A program made the translations under genes and the position numbers. Shown here one piece after another: positions 53,335-62,038 of a stretch of DNA of 64,000 nt; positions within the stretch are counted from its first letter, which is position 1; each line of letters starts with the position of its first letter. Source of the stretch: Neisseriaceae bacterium. GTDB taxonomy: Bacteria; Pseudomonadota; Gammaproteobacteria; Burkholderiales; Neisseriaceae. The stretch lies in contig JAGOQM010000010.1 in the NCBI GenBank assembly GCA_017991555.1, positions 1 through 64,000 on the forward strand, read 5' to 3'. A model generated the notes under the pieces. The model saw only the letters and a list, made by a program, of their open reading frames with translations, searched no databases and had not been told where the DNA came from.

Positions 53335-53796
53335 ATGATTATTGACTGTGCCCAATGGCATTACGAGGAAGATTTCCCGCATAACCTACCACAATCACAA
53401 GCCAGCACCCACATCGGCATGTTTCTCGGCTGGATCATCATGAACCGTCTAGAAAGCGATGTTTTAGCCGAACACCTTGCAGAAGACTTAGCCAAGGTTC
53501 GCGCCCGAACGCTCAGCGGCCGCGATTTTTTGCTGAATCTGGCTGAAGGCCAATTCCTCAGCGACGACCTTAGCCCCACAGGCCTCGCCTTTACCCAAGC
53601 CTACTATCAGGATGAGGCGCAAGAAGGTTATGGCCAATACATGGTTGACTATTACACCGCGCTGAACGTGTTAAAACTGCCGTCTCTTTATCATGTGCTG
53701 GACAGCTGGCATCAATACGACCTGGTCGCCAAACACATTGACGCCGCTTATGCCGCTTGGCAACAGGCCCAAACCGAAGAGGTAGGACACGCATGA
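53335..53796 (+). CDS. Uncharacterised soluble protein, DUF7832-like
   Basis: A 153-residue protein I recognise only as a conserved uncharacterised family. It begins IIDCAQWHYEEDFP, has STHIGMFLGWIIMNRLES (about 26-43) and ends in a helix-rich region (YYTALNVLKLPSLYHVLDSW). No signal peptide or catalytic motif is seen. AAAGGAG fits the ATG at 53335. Its stop overlaps the gmhB start by ATGA. Related proteins in other bacteria occur near toxin-immunity loci (from memory), but here the neighbours are LPS and tRNA genes. Confidence 0.65.
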   Translation: MIIDCAQWHYEEDFPHNLPQSQASTHIGMFLGWIIMNRLESDVLAEHLAEDLAKVRARTLSGRDFLLNLAEGQFLSDDLSPTGLAFTQAYYQDEAQEGYGQYMVDYYTALNVLKLPSLYHVLDSWHQYDLVAKHIDAAYAAWQQAQTEEVGHA

Positions 53797-54353
53797 AGCT
53801 GATCATCTTAGACCGCGACGGGGTGATTAATAAAGACCGCGACGACTTTGTTAAAAGCGTCGACGAATGGGAACCGCTGCCGCACAGCATGGACGCCATT
53901 GCCCTTCTGACGCAGGCCGGCTACACCATTGCCGTGGCCACCAACCAGTCTGGCATTGGCCGTGGCTATTTCAGCATGCATGAGCTGAATGAAATGCACG
54001 CCAAAATGCATCGCCTAGCCCAGCAGGCCAGTGGCCGCATTGATGGCATTTGGTTTTGTCCGCACACCAATGCCGACCACTGTAGCTGCCGCAAGCCTAA
54101 GCCGGGCCTGGTCGAAGACATTCTGGAACGCTTTGGCGCCGACGCCCACAACACCGTTATGGTGGGCGACAGCCTGCGCGACCTACAGGCCATCGACGCC
54201 GTGGGTGGCAAACCTTTTTTAGTCCTCACGGGCAAGGGCAAAAAAACCTTGAGTAAAGAACAAGACAACCTGCCCGCCAACACAGAAATTTTCGAGGACC
54301 TGATGGCGGTGGCTGAATACCTATGCGCCCCTGAAGCCGCACCTCAAGACTAA
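53793..54353 (+). CDS. gmhB: Heptose 1,7-bisphosphate phosphatase GmhB
   Basis: A 186-residue HAD phosphatase in ADP-heptose synthesis for the LPS core. LIILDRDGVINKD gives both catalytic Asp (about 7 and 9). The zinc-binding loop is in CPHTNADHCSCRKP (about 90-103), which is typical for GmhB. MVGDSLRDLQAI is motif IV. The ATG at 53793 overlaps the preceding stop; the frame opens earlier at 53757 inside the upstream gene. Confidence 0.94.
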   Translation: MKLIILDRDGVINKDRDDFVKSVDEWEPLPHSMDAIALLTQAGYTIAVATNQSGIGRGYFSMHELNEMHAKMHRLAQQASGRIDGIWFCPHTNADHCSCRKPKPGLVEDILERFGADAHNTVMVGDSLRDLQAIDAVGGKPFLVLTGKGKKTLSKEQDNLPANTEIFEDLMAVAEYLCAPEAAPQD

Positions 54354-54361
54354 GGACCCTT

Positions 54362-55129
54362 ATGCTTTTGATTAGAAACCTCGCTTACTGGCTGGTGATG
54401 TGCACCGTGACCGTTCTGTTCGCACTCACTTTTTTTATTTTCGCCTGGTTGCCCGCACCCAAACGCCACCTGATCGGCATTGGCTACGCCAAAACCTTGG
54501 TGAGCCTGCTGGAATCGCTGGTGGGCCTCAAGTACACCGTTGTCGGCACTGAAAACATTCCCGCCGAACCGGCCATCATCTGCTGCAAGCATCAGTCGGC
54601 TTGGGAAACGCTGGCGTTACAAATCGCCTTCCCGGCCCAGGTGTTTGTGTGCAAGCGCGAACTGTTTTGGATTCCCATTTTTGGCTGGGGCCTGCGCCTG
54701 ATGAGCCCGATTGCGATCGACCGCAAAGACCGCGCGAAGGCCACCCGTCAAATTCTAGAGCAGGGCACGCAGCGCAAGCGCCAAGGCTTTTGGATCAGCA
54801 TCTTCCCCGAAGGTACCCGCGTGGCCCCTGGCGTACGCGGCCGCTACAAGCTGGGCGCGGCGCGCATGGCCAAAACCTTGGAAATGGACATTGTGCCGGT
54901 GGCGGTAAACAGCGGTGAGTTCTGGCCCCGAAATGGCTTCATCAAACACCCTGGCCGCATCACCATGGTGATTGGCAAACCCATCCCCCACACCCTTGGC
55001 GGCGCCGAAGTGTTGATGCACAAGTGTGAAGAGTGGATTGAAAACCGCCAAAGCGAAATCAGCGGCGTTGGCCCTTGCGCCCACCCCGACGATAAAGCCC
55101 GCGCGGCCAACCGCCATGAGCCTCACTAA
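54362..55129 (+). CDS. plsC: 1-acyl-glycerol-3-phosphate acyltransferase
   Basis: A 255-residue membrane acyltransferase that makes phosphatidic acid. Two hydrophobic N-terminal stretches (about 8-35) are followed by the HX4(D/E) motif in CKHQSAWETL (about 76-85), with Glu in place of the usual Asp. FPEGTRVAPG (about 150) is the glycerol-phosphate motif. The Glu form is common in betaproteobacterial relatives (from memory). It follows gmhB after eight bases, and its 3' end overlaps the next gene. Confidence 0.9.
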   Translation: MLLIRNLAYWLVMCTVTVLFALTFFIFAWLPAPKRHLIGIGYAKTLVSLLESLVGLKYTVVGTENIPAEPAIICCKHQSAWETLALQIAFPAQVFVCKRELFWIPIFGWGLRLMSPIAIDRKDRAKATRQILEQGTQRKRQGFWISIFPEGTRVAPGVRGRYKLGAARMAKTLEMDIVPVAVNSGEFWPRNGFIKHPGRITMVIGKPIPHTLGGAEVLMHKCEEWIENRQSEISGVGPCAHPDDKARAANRHEPH

Positions 55130-55835
55130 GGCCGACTTTACCCATGACTTTAACGGGCAGCTGCTGCCGGTTAAAGTCAGCCATCGGGCCAAAACCCGCA
55201 TCTACCTGCGCCTGCGACAGCACACCTTGCACATCAGCGCCCCCAAACACGTCTCCACCGCCCAGCTGCGGGCCTTTTTAGACAGTCACCAAGCCTTCAT
55301 TGCGCGCAGCCTCAGCGCCGTTAAGCCGCTGCCCACAGCGCTACCAGAGTCGCTGTACTATCTGGGCCAGCCGCTGGCACTGGTTTGGCGCAGCGCCAGC
55401 GATACCGGCGCCAGCCGCATCGACCCCGACCAAGGCTGCATCTGGCTCAGCCACGCCCTACGGGCACAGCCCTTGGCCACCCAAAAAAAGGCCTTACGCC
55501 AGCTTTATCTGGCCAGTGCCCAAGCCACCCTACCTGCCCAGCTCCAACGCATCAGCCAAGACCTACCCAAACAGCCGCATAAAATCAGGCTCAGCAACGC
55601 CCGCGGCACTTGGGGCACCTGCAAAAGCGACGGCACCATTGGCCTTAACTGGCGCCTCATGGGCGCACCCGCCGCCGTGATTCACTACGTCTGCGTGCAC
55701 GAGCTGTGCCATCTGGTACACTTAAACCATAGCCCCGCGTTTTGGCAGCTGGTGGCCACCTACGCCCCCAATGTCAAAGCCGCTAAGGCATGGCTCAAAC
55801 AGCATCAGCAGGCCTTATTTTGCCTCGATGACTGA
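55116..55835 (+). CDS. YgjP-like zinc metallopeptidase
   Basis: A 239-residue DUF45/YgjP-family protein. [19 protein letters not shown] (about 186-204) gives HELCH with a third ligand candidate in the following His. The preceding [19 protein letters not shown] is the family hallmark. The start at 55116 lies 14 bases before the plsC stop; the frame extends further back into plsC without family sequence. It forms the end of gmhB-plsC-peptidase. It is the second such protein in the window. Confidence 0.86.
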   Translation: MSLTKADFTHDFNGQLLPVKVSHRAKTRIYLRLRQHTLHISAPKHVSTAQLRAFLDSHQAFIARSLSAVKPLPTALPESLYYLGQPLALVWRSASDTGASRIDPDQGCIWLSHALRAQPLATQKKALRQLYLASAQATLPAQLQRISQDLPKQPHKIRLSNARGTWGTCKSDGTIGLNWRLMGAPAAVIHYVCVHELCHLVHLNHSPAFWQLVATYAPNVKAAKAWLKQHQQALFCLDD

Positions 55836-55873
55836 GCCACACCCCATCATCCGCTAACCACAAGGAACACAGC

Positions 55874-56254
55874 ATGAGACTCCTCCACACCATGTTACGC
55901 GTCGGCGACTTAGATCGCTCGATTCGCTTTTACGAAGACGTGCTTGAAATGCGCTTATTGCGTAAAGAAGACTACGAAAGTGGCCGTTTTACCCTTGCCT
56001 TTCTAGGCTATGGCGACGAAAGCACCCACACCGTGCTTGAACTCACCCACAACTGGGACACCAAAAGCTACGACTTAGGCAACGGCTATGGCCACATTGC
56101 GATTGCGGTGGCCGATGCGGCCGCGGCTTGTGACGCAGCGCGCGCCAAAGGCGGCAAAGTCGTGCGCGAAGCGGGCCCAATGAATCACGGCACCACCGTC
56201 ATCGCCTTTATTGAAGACCCTGATGGATACAAGATTGAGTTCATTCAGAAGTAA
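55874..56254 (+). CDS. gloA: Lactoylglutathione lyase (glyoxalase I)
   Basis: A 126-residue metal enzyme converting methylglyoxal-glutathione hemithioacetal to lactoylglutathione. [20 protein letters not shown] starts the protein. Metal ligands are His 5, Glu in HTVLELTHN (about 56), His in YGHIAIAV (about 74) and Glu in YKIEFIQ (about 122). The length matches the short nickel-type GloA. An AAGGA site precedes the ATG. Confidence 0.97.
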   Translation: MRLLHTMLRVGDLDRSIRFYEDVLEMRLLRKEDYESGRFTLAFLGYGDESTHTVLELTHNWDTKSYDLGNGYGHIAIAVADAAAACDAARAKGGKVVREAGPMNHGTTVIAFIEDPDGYKIEFIQK

Positions 56255-56564
56255 GCTTCACAACCCTACCGCAATCAGCGCCTATCTGGCCGGTTGCGGT
56301 ATTTATTTGCCGATAAGAATCGCCAACGCACACGAAACGGCATTAAGTATCAAGACAGCTTCATATTTATCCGATTTAGGTCAGAATAATCGTCTGTTTT
56401 CATGGTCAAGAAGGGCCGTTTCGATTATTATGGTTCCTTATTTTTAGCCGACCCCTTCATTGAGTAGAAGGTTGTACAAAACAATAAATCATCAAATATG
56501 CTGACGAACTGCTTCACCGTCCATGCCGATGGCTTACTCAGAGATAAACCTACAGGAGCTCTTT
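56255..56564. other. Intergenic region gloA-nhaD
   Basis: About 310 bases with no convincing gene. TACCGCAA (56267-56274) and TTGCGGTA (56294-56301) can form a terminator-like stem just after gloA, followed by TTTATTT. The rest is of mixed composition and probably holds the nhaD promoter, which I cannot place with confidence. Confidence 0.4.
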
Positions 56565-57968
56565 ATGCGACTCATGCCAGCCGCTTTGTCACTACTATTG
56601 CTGCCCAGCCTTAGCTACGGCGCCGACTTTAACGGCGCTGAATTAAGCTTAGCCTGGGGCATCCCGTTCGCGTGCATACTTTTGTCTGTGGCCTTATTCC
56701 CCATCTTTGCCCCCACTTTTTGGCACCATCACTTTGGCAAAGTCATTGCCGCTTGGACGCTGGCCTTTTTGATTCCATTCACGGTGATCTTTGGCCCCAG
56801 CCTGACCGTCGGTACCGTCGCCCACGCGATGCTGGGCGAATACATTCCGTTTATTTTACTGCTGCTGGCGCTCTACACCGTGTCTGGCGGCATCTTAATA
56901 TGGGGCAACCTCGACGGTTCACCCAAACTCAATACCACCATTTTAGCCTTGGGCACCTTCTTGGCCTCCATCATGGGCACCACTGGCGCGGCCATGCTGC
57001 TGATTCGCCCGTTGCTTAAAGCCAATGAAAACCGCAAGCACAAGGTTCACGTGGTGGTGTTCTTTATTTTCTTAGTGGCCAACATTGGCGGCGGTTTGAC
57101 CCCATTGGGCGACCCTCCCTTGTTCCTAGGCTTCTTAAAAGGCGTCGACTTTATGTGGACGGTCGAGCACATGCTGCCTCCGGTTTTGATGAACTCTGCC
57201 ATTTTACTGGTGATGTTCTTCCTCATCGACAGCTACTTTTTCAGTAAAAAAGACGAGCGCTTGGCGCCGGCTGAAAACGCCGTGCGTTCACCGCTCAAAA
57301 TCATGGGCCGCTGGAACTTCCTGTTGCTATTGGCAGTGATCGCCAGCGTGTTGATGTCTGGCATTTGGAAGCCTGGCATTGAGATCAACATTCTGGGCAC
57401 CGACGTCGGCCTCCAGTCGATCGTGCGCGATGTCTTGCTGCTGTGTATTACCCTAGCATCCCTGAAAATCACCCCCAAACCCATCCGCGCGGGTAATGAA
57501 TTTAACTGGGACCCCATGCTGGAAGTCGGCAAGCTATTCTTGGGCATTTTCATCACCATTGCCCCCGTGATTGCCATCTTGCAAGCAGGCGAAGCTGGCC
57601 ACTTTAAATCATTGATTGCCATGGTGCACAACGACCAAGGCGAGCCACTGAACATCATGTACTTCTGGATGAGCGGCATGCTGTCGGCCTTCCTCGACAA
57701 CGCCCCTACCTACTTAGTCTTCTTTAACATGGCCTCTGGCGATCCGGTCCAGCTGATGGGCGAAATGCAGGCCACCCTACTGGCGGTGTCGATGGGTTCA
57801 GTCTTTATGGGCGCCCTAACCTACATTGGTAATGCCCCTAACTTTATGGTGAAAGCCATTGCCGAACAGCGCAAAGTGAAAATGCCAACCTTCTTTGGCT
57901 ACATGCTGTGGTCGTTTGGCCTACTGGTGCCGCTGTATATTATTCAAACGTTCGTGTTCTTTATGTAA
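56565..57968 (+). CDS. nhaD: Sodium:proton antiporter NhaD
   Basis: A 467-residue NhaD-type Na+/H+ antiporter (ion transporter superfamily) with about twelve helices. AGGAG lies six bases before the ATG at 56565, which also gives a signal-like N-terminus (RLMPAALSLLLLPSLSYG). TGAAMLLIRPLLKANENRK and FLVANIGGGLTPLGDPPLFL (about 175-194) are typical. FLDNAPTYLVFFNMA near residue 380 is the second conserved core. The frame extends 14 codons further upstream without support. Confidence 0.92.
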   Translation: MRLMPAALSLLLLPSLSYGADFNGAELSLAWGIPFACILLSVALFPIFAPTFWHHHFGKVIAAWTLAFLIPFTVIFGPSLTVGTVAHAMLGEYIPFILLLLALYTVSGGILIWGNLDGSPKLNTTILALGTFLASIMGTTGAAMLLIRPLLKANENRKHKVHVVVFFIFLVANIGGGLTPLGDPPLFLGFLKGVDFMWTVEHMLPPVLMNSAILLVMFFLIDSYFFSKKDERLAPAENAVRSPLKIMGRWNFLLLLAVIASVLMSGIWKPGIEINILGTDVGLQSIVRDVLLLCITLASLKITPKPIRAGNEFNWDPMLEVGKLFLGIFITIAPVIAILQAGEAGHFKSLIAMVHNDQGEPLNIMYFWMSGMLSAFLDNAPTYLVFFNMASGDPVQLMGEMQATLLAVSMGSVFMGALTYIGNAPNFMVKAIAEQRKVKMPTFFGYMLWSFGLLVPLYIIQTFVFFM

Positions 57969-57989
57969 GCCCCACCAACGTTCACCCCG

Positions 57990-58017
57990 AAGCTGCCTTG
58001 ATGACTCAGGGCAGCTT
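57990..58017 (+). terminator. Probable nhaD terminator
   Basis: AAGCTGCC and GGCAGCTT with inner TGA/TCA pairing, followed by TAATT only. It lies 22 bases after the stop. The T-run is weak. Confidence 0.5.
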
Positions 58018-58035
58018 TAATTAATGGAACACCCT

Positions 58036-58740
58036 ATGCAAATCGTAAAATACCTCCAAGCCCAAGGCGTGGGCACCAAGAAAGACTGCCAAAACTTGGT
58101 CAAATATGGCGCCATCAGCATCAACGGTGAATTGGTTGACGATGTCAAAGCCAAGGTCGACCTAAAAAACGTCACCAGCGTACACATTGATGATGAGCCG
58201 CTGCCTTTTGTGCCGCTGCCTTATTTCTACATCCTGATGCACAAACCGGCAGACTTCGAAACCTCGCACAAGCCCAGCAGCTACCCCAGCGTGTTTGGCC
58301 TGTTCCCAGACAATATGCGCAGCATGGACCTACAGGCGATTGGTCGCCTCGACGCCGACACCACCGGCCTATTGCTGATCACCAACGATGGCGGTTACAA
58401 CCATCGCGTGACCTCACCCAAACACAAGGTACCGAAGCTGTATCAGGTGACCCTAAAACATGCCGCCGATGACGCCTACTGCGCCAAACTGATGAAGGGC
58501 GTGATCCTTAACGACGCCGATGAGTTCGTGCAGGCCTACCACGCCGAACTAAAAGACGAGCACACCCTCCTGATGACGATTACAGAAGGCCGCTACCACC
58601 AGGTGAAGCGCATGATTGCCGCTGCGGGCAATCGCGTTGAGCAACTGCACCGCCTTAGCTTTGGTGAGTTTGAACTGGGCGACACGCCCGTTTCCGGCTG
58701 GCACTTCGTACAACCGACTGCTTTTGCCTCCGAAGGCTAA
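58036..58740 (+). CDS. rsuA: 16S rRNA pseudouridine synthase, RsuA family
   Basis: A 234-residue pseudouridine synthase of the RsuA/RluE group. The S4 RNA-binding domain covers about 1-55 (YLQAQGVGTKKDCQNLVKYG, ISINGELVDD). The catalytic Asp is in IGRLDADTTGLLLITNDG (about 101-118). LTISEGRYHQVKRM is matched by MTITEGRYHQVKRMIAAAGN. Product U516 of 16S rRNA is assumed from similarity to RsuA. GGAA lies seven bases before the ATG at 58036; an ATG at 58024 is the alternative. Confidence 0.87.
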   Translation: MQIVKYLQAQGVGTKKDCQNLVKYGAISINGELVDDVKAKVDLKNVTSVHIDDEPLPFVPLPYFYILMHKPADFETSHKPSSYPSVFGLFPDNMRSMDLQAIGRLDADTTGLLLITNDGGYNHRVTSPKHKVPKLYQVTLKHAADDAYCAKLMKGVILNDADEFVQAYHAELKDEHTLLMTITEGRYHQVKRMIAAAGNRVEQLHRLSFGEFELGDTPVSGWHFVQPTAFASEG

Positions 58741-58754
58741 AAGCAGCGCCCACA

Positions 58755-58787
58755 AAAAAGCCCTGTCATTGCGACAGGGCTTTTTTT
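58755..58787. terminator. Bidirectional terminator rsuA/MATE
   Basis: AAAAAGCCCTGTC and GACAGGGCTTTTT around a 5-base loop with A and T runs, between convergent genes. Confidence 0.92.
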
Positions 58788-60144
58788 ATGAAGCGGCCAA
58801 GAACCGTTTGAATAATTTTTGCATTCGGACGTTCAGTAAGATGGCCGAGCAACTCAGCCCCACAATCAAGCCAATCCACACGCCTTCTGCCTGCATGTTT
58901 TGATGCACGCTCAAATAGTAACCCAAAGGCATGCCCACCACCCAGTAAGAGGCAATGCTCATCAACATCGGCACGCGCGTGTCTTTCATCCCGCGCAGGG
59001 CGCCATTGGCCGCCACTTGCAGCACGTCTGGGAACTGAAACACAATCGAGAACAGCAGCAGGTGTGCGCTCAAGGCAATGATTTCGGGATTATTGGTGAA
59101 CACCAACGGCAAGTGATTGCGCGCGCTGAATAGGAACAAGCAGGTCAACACCATGATGCCTAAAGAGGTCACCCGGCCCATACGCGCCACGCGCACAGCA
59201 CCGGCCAAGTCTCTGCGGCCCATCTTTTGGCCGACCAAGGCGGTCAGGGCAAACGACACGCTTAATGGCACCATAAAGCTCATGCTGGTGATGTTTAAAG
59301 AGATCTGATGGCCACTGACGATCATTTCGCCAAAGCGCCCTAGAATCAATCCCGACACGGCAAAAATGGTCACTTCAGCAAAAATGGTGGCGCCATTGGG
59401 CAAGCCCACCTTGGCCATGTCTTTCAACATCGCGCCCACGCTGATGCTGACATTGGGCTTACGGAATAGGTTGAGCTTGGCCAAGCGAGGGTCGTGTTTA
59501 TAAAACAGGATCATGCAGCCCAGCATCACCCAAAAAGTAATCGCCGTGCCCAAGCCAGAGCCCACTTCGGCCAAGCTCGGTAGGCCAATGGGCGCATAGC
59601 CATTCACCAGCACATAGTTCAAGCAGGCATTCACCACAAAGCCCACCAACATTACTAAGGTCACTGGCACCGGGCGCGCCACGCCTTCGCTGACGCTGCG
59701 CAGGCTATTGAATAAGAACACGGCCGGCACGCCCAAGCTCAGGGCGCGTAAGTAACGGACCGCAGGCGCCACCAGCCCCTCCTCTACCGAGAACAGTCGG
59801 AAAATCCCTTCCGAACACCACATCAAGGTGATGGCCACCACGCTAAAGAACGCCACCATGCGCAGGCCGGCATGAAACACCACCGGCACATTTTCGATTT
59901 CACCAGCGCCATAATTATGCGCCGAAAAAATCGCCAGGCTCATCAAAGTGCCGACGGTAAACAATAAGATGGGATGCCAGACCGACACCCCTAGCGCCAC
60001 AGCGGCCTGTACTTTGGTGTCAAAATGGCCGGTAATGGCGATGTCGGCCGTCCCCAAACCCAGTTGAAGTAACTGGGTACATAAAATAGGAAAGGCCAAA
60101 AAAATAAGCGCTTTAAATTCAGAGCGCATGAACGACTGTTGCAT
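58786..60144 (-). CDS. MATE family multidrug efflux transporter
   Basis: A 452-residue MATE (NorM-like) exporter with twelve helices, driven by Na+ or H+. FPILCTQLLQLGLGTADIAITGH at the N-terminus, in two parts, is the family opening; LRSVSEGVARPVPV (about 147) and NGALRGMKDTRVPM (about 380) are the matching motifs of the two halves. Substrates are typically cationic drugs and dyes. It is transcribed alone. Confidence 0.9.
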   Translation of the reverse strand: MQQSFMRSEFKALIFLAFPILCTQLLQLGLGTADIAITGHFDTKVQAAVALGVSVWHPILLFTVGTLMSLAIFSAHNYGAGEIENVPVVFHAGLRMVAFFSVVAITLMWCSEGIFRLFSVEEGLVAPAVRYLRALSLGVPAVFLFNSLRSVSEGVARPVPVTLVMLVGFVVNACLNYVLVNGYAPIGLPSLAEVGSGLGTAITFWVMLGCMILFYKHDPRLAKLNLFRKPNVSISVGAMLKDMAKVGLPNGATIFAEVTIFAVSGLILGRFGEMIVSGHQISLNITSMSFMVPLSVSFALTALVGQKMGRRDLAGAVRVARMGRVTSLGIMVLTCLFLFSARNHLPLVFTNNPEIIALSAHLLLFSIVFQFPDVLQVAANGALRGMKDTRVPMLMSIASYWVVGMPLGYYLSVHQNMQAEGVWIGLIVGLSCSAILLNVRMQKLFKRFLAAS

Positions 60145-60318
60145 GTGAGTTTATCCTGAAGGCTGCTTGTTTCCCTTCCCCTTTTTAAACGTTTGATTCA
60201 ACGCCTAAAAAGCCAGCGAGGCAGCCTATGCTCGCGCGGAAAGAACCCGGCAGTATAGCTGATTTTCGCCACAAAAAACACCCCCAAAATAGGACTAAAG
60301 GCTTATTTTACTTAACGA

Positions 60319-60837
60319 TTAAGCACATTGCCAGCGCTTGGCCGCCGCATTAAAGGTGGCCGCCGTCACGCTCAATCGACTAGGGTTTGGCCCCACGCAA
60401 AAATGCTGATAAAACCAGGCCCGCTGATTCTGTTCGTCGCTGCCCACCAGCATCACCGTATACAAGCCCTGGCTTAAGGGCTGGGCCGGGATCACCTCAC
60501 TCATCGCCGCCGGCGTTTCACCGTACGGCAAGCAGGTTTGTGACTGCATAGCCAGCGTGGTGGCCCCGACCTTAGGCGCATGGGCCTGCCACACCACTTG
60601 GTTGTTTTTGTGCACCAATAAGGCATCGAGCATCACCTGATGCTGGCCGGTGGTGGCCGCATCGGCCATCAGCCCAGCCACCTCATACGAGGGTTCCAGG
60701 CCCAAACAAAGCTGGCCATTGCTTACCCATGCCTTGGCTGCACCGTCATAGGCCCGTTCCGCCGCCTGTGCCGGCCCCAGTAGGCCAACCCATATCCATA
60801 GCGGCCCCAGGGCCAAAAGTGTCCTCAATCGTGCCAT
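60319..60837 (-). CDS. Uncharacterised exported protein
   Basis: A 172-residue protein with a clear signal peptide cut near PAQAAE (about residue 26). The mature part has four cysteines (LCLG, TCLP, FCVG and the terminal QCA), suggesting two disulfides in the periplasm. I do not recognise the family. AAGGA at seven bases supports the ATG at 60837; a GTG at 60843 is less likely. Both flanking genes have their own signals, so it appears to be a single-gene unit. Confidence 0.65.
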   Translation of the reverse strand: MARLRTLLALGPLWIWVGLLGPAQAAERAYDGAAKAWVSNGQLCLGLEPSYEVAGLMADAATTGQHQVMLDALLVHKNNQVVWQAHAPKVGATTLAMQSQTCLPYGETPAAMSEVIPAQPLSQGLYTVMLVGSDEQNQRAWFYQHFCVGPNPSRLSVTAATFNAAAKRWQCA

Positions 60838-60949
60838 GCTCACATCCTTGATTTGAAAATTAATTTAACCTTACCACAGCGCCGCGCAAAATTTTAAAAC
60901 ATCTGCCTGCTTATTTACTGAGGCCGATCAAAACCATAGCCAAATTCGA

Positions 60950-60987
60950 TCAACATACTAGGTTATATGGTTTATACTTTAACCATA
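60950..60987 (+). promoter_or_regulatory. Promoter and candidate operator of Dyp peroxidase gene
   Basis: TCAACA (60950-60955), a 17-base spacer and TATACT (60973-60978) resemble a sigma-70 promoter. TATGGTT (60966-60972) and AACCATA (60981-60987) are a perfect 7-bp inverted repeat that brackets the -10, the usual position for a repressor site. The regulator is unknown. Confidence 0.45.
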
Positions 60988-61007
60988 CGAATAAGGACAA
61001 AGGATCA

Positions 61008-61961
61008 GTGATTGTGAACCATTTAACCACGCAACCGCAAGACATTACCTTACCCACTGGTGGCGCCGCCATTTTCATGGTATTTGGCCTTGGCTATGCC
61101 CCTGATACGGTCGAAAAAATAAAAAGCCTGTGTAAAGCACTGCCACAATACGCGCAAGACATTCAACAACGCGCCGCCACATTAGAATACTTAAGCTGTG
61201 TGATGGGCTTTGGCTCTGAGGCTTGGGATGCGCTGTTCCCCGAGCATGGCCGCCCGCAAGAATTGCACGTTTTACCGGAATATAAAGGCGCTAAGCACAC
61301 GGCGGTGTCGACCCCTGGCGACGTTTTCTTCCACCTACGCGCCGAGCGCATGGACATGTGCTTTGAATTGGCGATGGCGATTCGCAACCACTTAGGCGAC
61401 GCAGTAGAGTTTATTGATGAAGTTCAAGGCTTCCGCTACTTCGACGCCCGCAGCATGGTCGGCTTTGTAGACGGCACTGAAAATCCTGAAGGCCAAGAAG
61501 CCTTAGCCGCCACCGTCATCGGCGCAGAAGACCCCGACTTCAGTGGCGGTAGCTATGCCATCGTCCAAAAATACCTGCACGACATGACCTCGTGGAACGA
61601 GCTACCCGAAAAAATTCAAGAACACGTGATTGGCCGTACCAAGGCCGACGACATTGAGCTGAGCGATGAAGAAAAGCCGGTCAACGCCCACAATGCCGTG
61701 ACCAACATTGAAGACGAAGACGGCAATGAGTTAAAAATCATGCGCGCTAATCTGCCCTTTGGCAATCCAGCCGCGGGTGAATTTGGCACCTACTTTATTG
61801 GCTACGCCAAAACGCCCAGCGTGACCGAACGCATGCTCAGCAATATGTTTATTGGCGAGCCCGTCGGCAACTACGATCGCCTGTTGGATTTCAGTACCGC
61901 CGTCACCGGCACGCTGTTCTTCATTCCCTCACGCTCCTTATTGCAACAGCTAGGGAATTAA
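61008..61961 (+). CDS. Dyp-type haem peroxidase
   Basis: A 317-residue dye-decolorising peroxidase of the YfeX-like (class B) type. The distal GxxDG motif is in MVGFVDGTENPEG (about 150-162), with catalytic Asp; the proximal haem His is probably in VNAHNAVTN (about 226) and the distal Arg in KIMRANLPFG (about 245). No Tat signal is present, so it is cytoplasmic or packaged in an encapsulin; no encapsulin gene is in the window. The start is GTG (61008) or GTG (61014); the second has better spacing to AAAGGA. Confidence 0.9.
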   Translation: MIVNHLTTQPQDITLPTGGAAIFMVFGLGYAPDTVEKIKSLCKALPQYAQDIQQRAATLEYLSCVMGFGSEAWDALFPEHGRPQELHVLPEYKGAKHTAVSTPGDVFFHLRAERMDMCFELAMAIRNHLGDAVEFIDEVQGFRYFDARSMVGFVDGTENPEGQEALAATVIGAEDPDFSGGSYAIVQKYLHDMTSWNELPEKIQEHVIGRTKADDIELSDEEKPVNAHNAVTNIEDEDGNELKIMRANLPFGNPAAGEFGTYFIGYAKTPSVTERMLSNMFIGEPVGNYDRLLDFSTAVTGTLFFIPSRSLLQQLGN

Positions 61962-61973
61962 AGCCGCCCGACA

Positions 61974-61999
61974 AAAAAACCGCCCTCTGGCGGTTTTTT
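61974..61999. terminator. Bidirectional terminator Dyp/MFS
   Basis: AAAAAACCGCC, CTCT, GGCGGTTTTTT: perfect stem with A and T runs between convergent genes. Confidence 0.92.
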
Positions 62000-62038
62000 G
62001 ATCGCCATACGGGCTCAATCAATACGCCCTGCTGGCCG

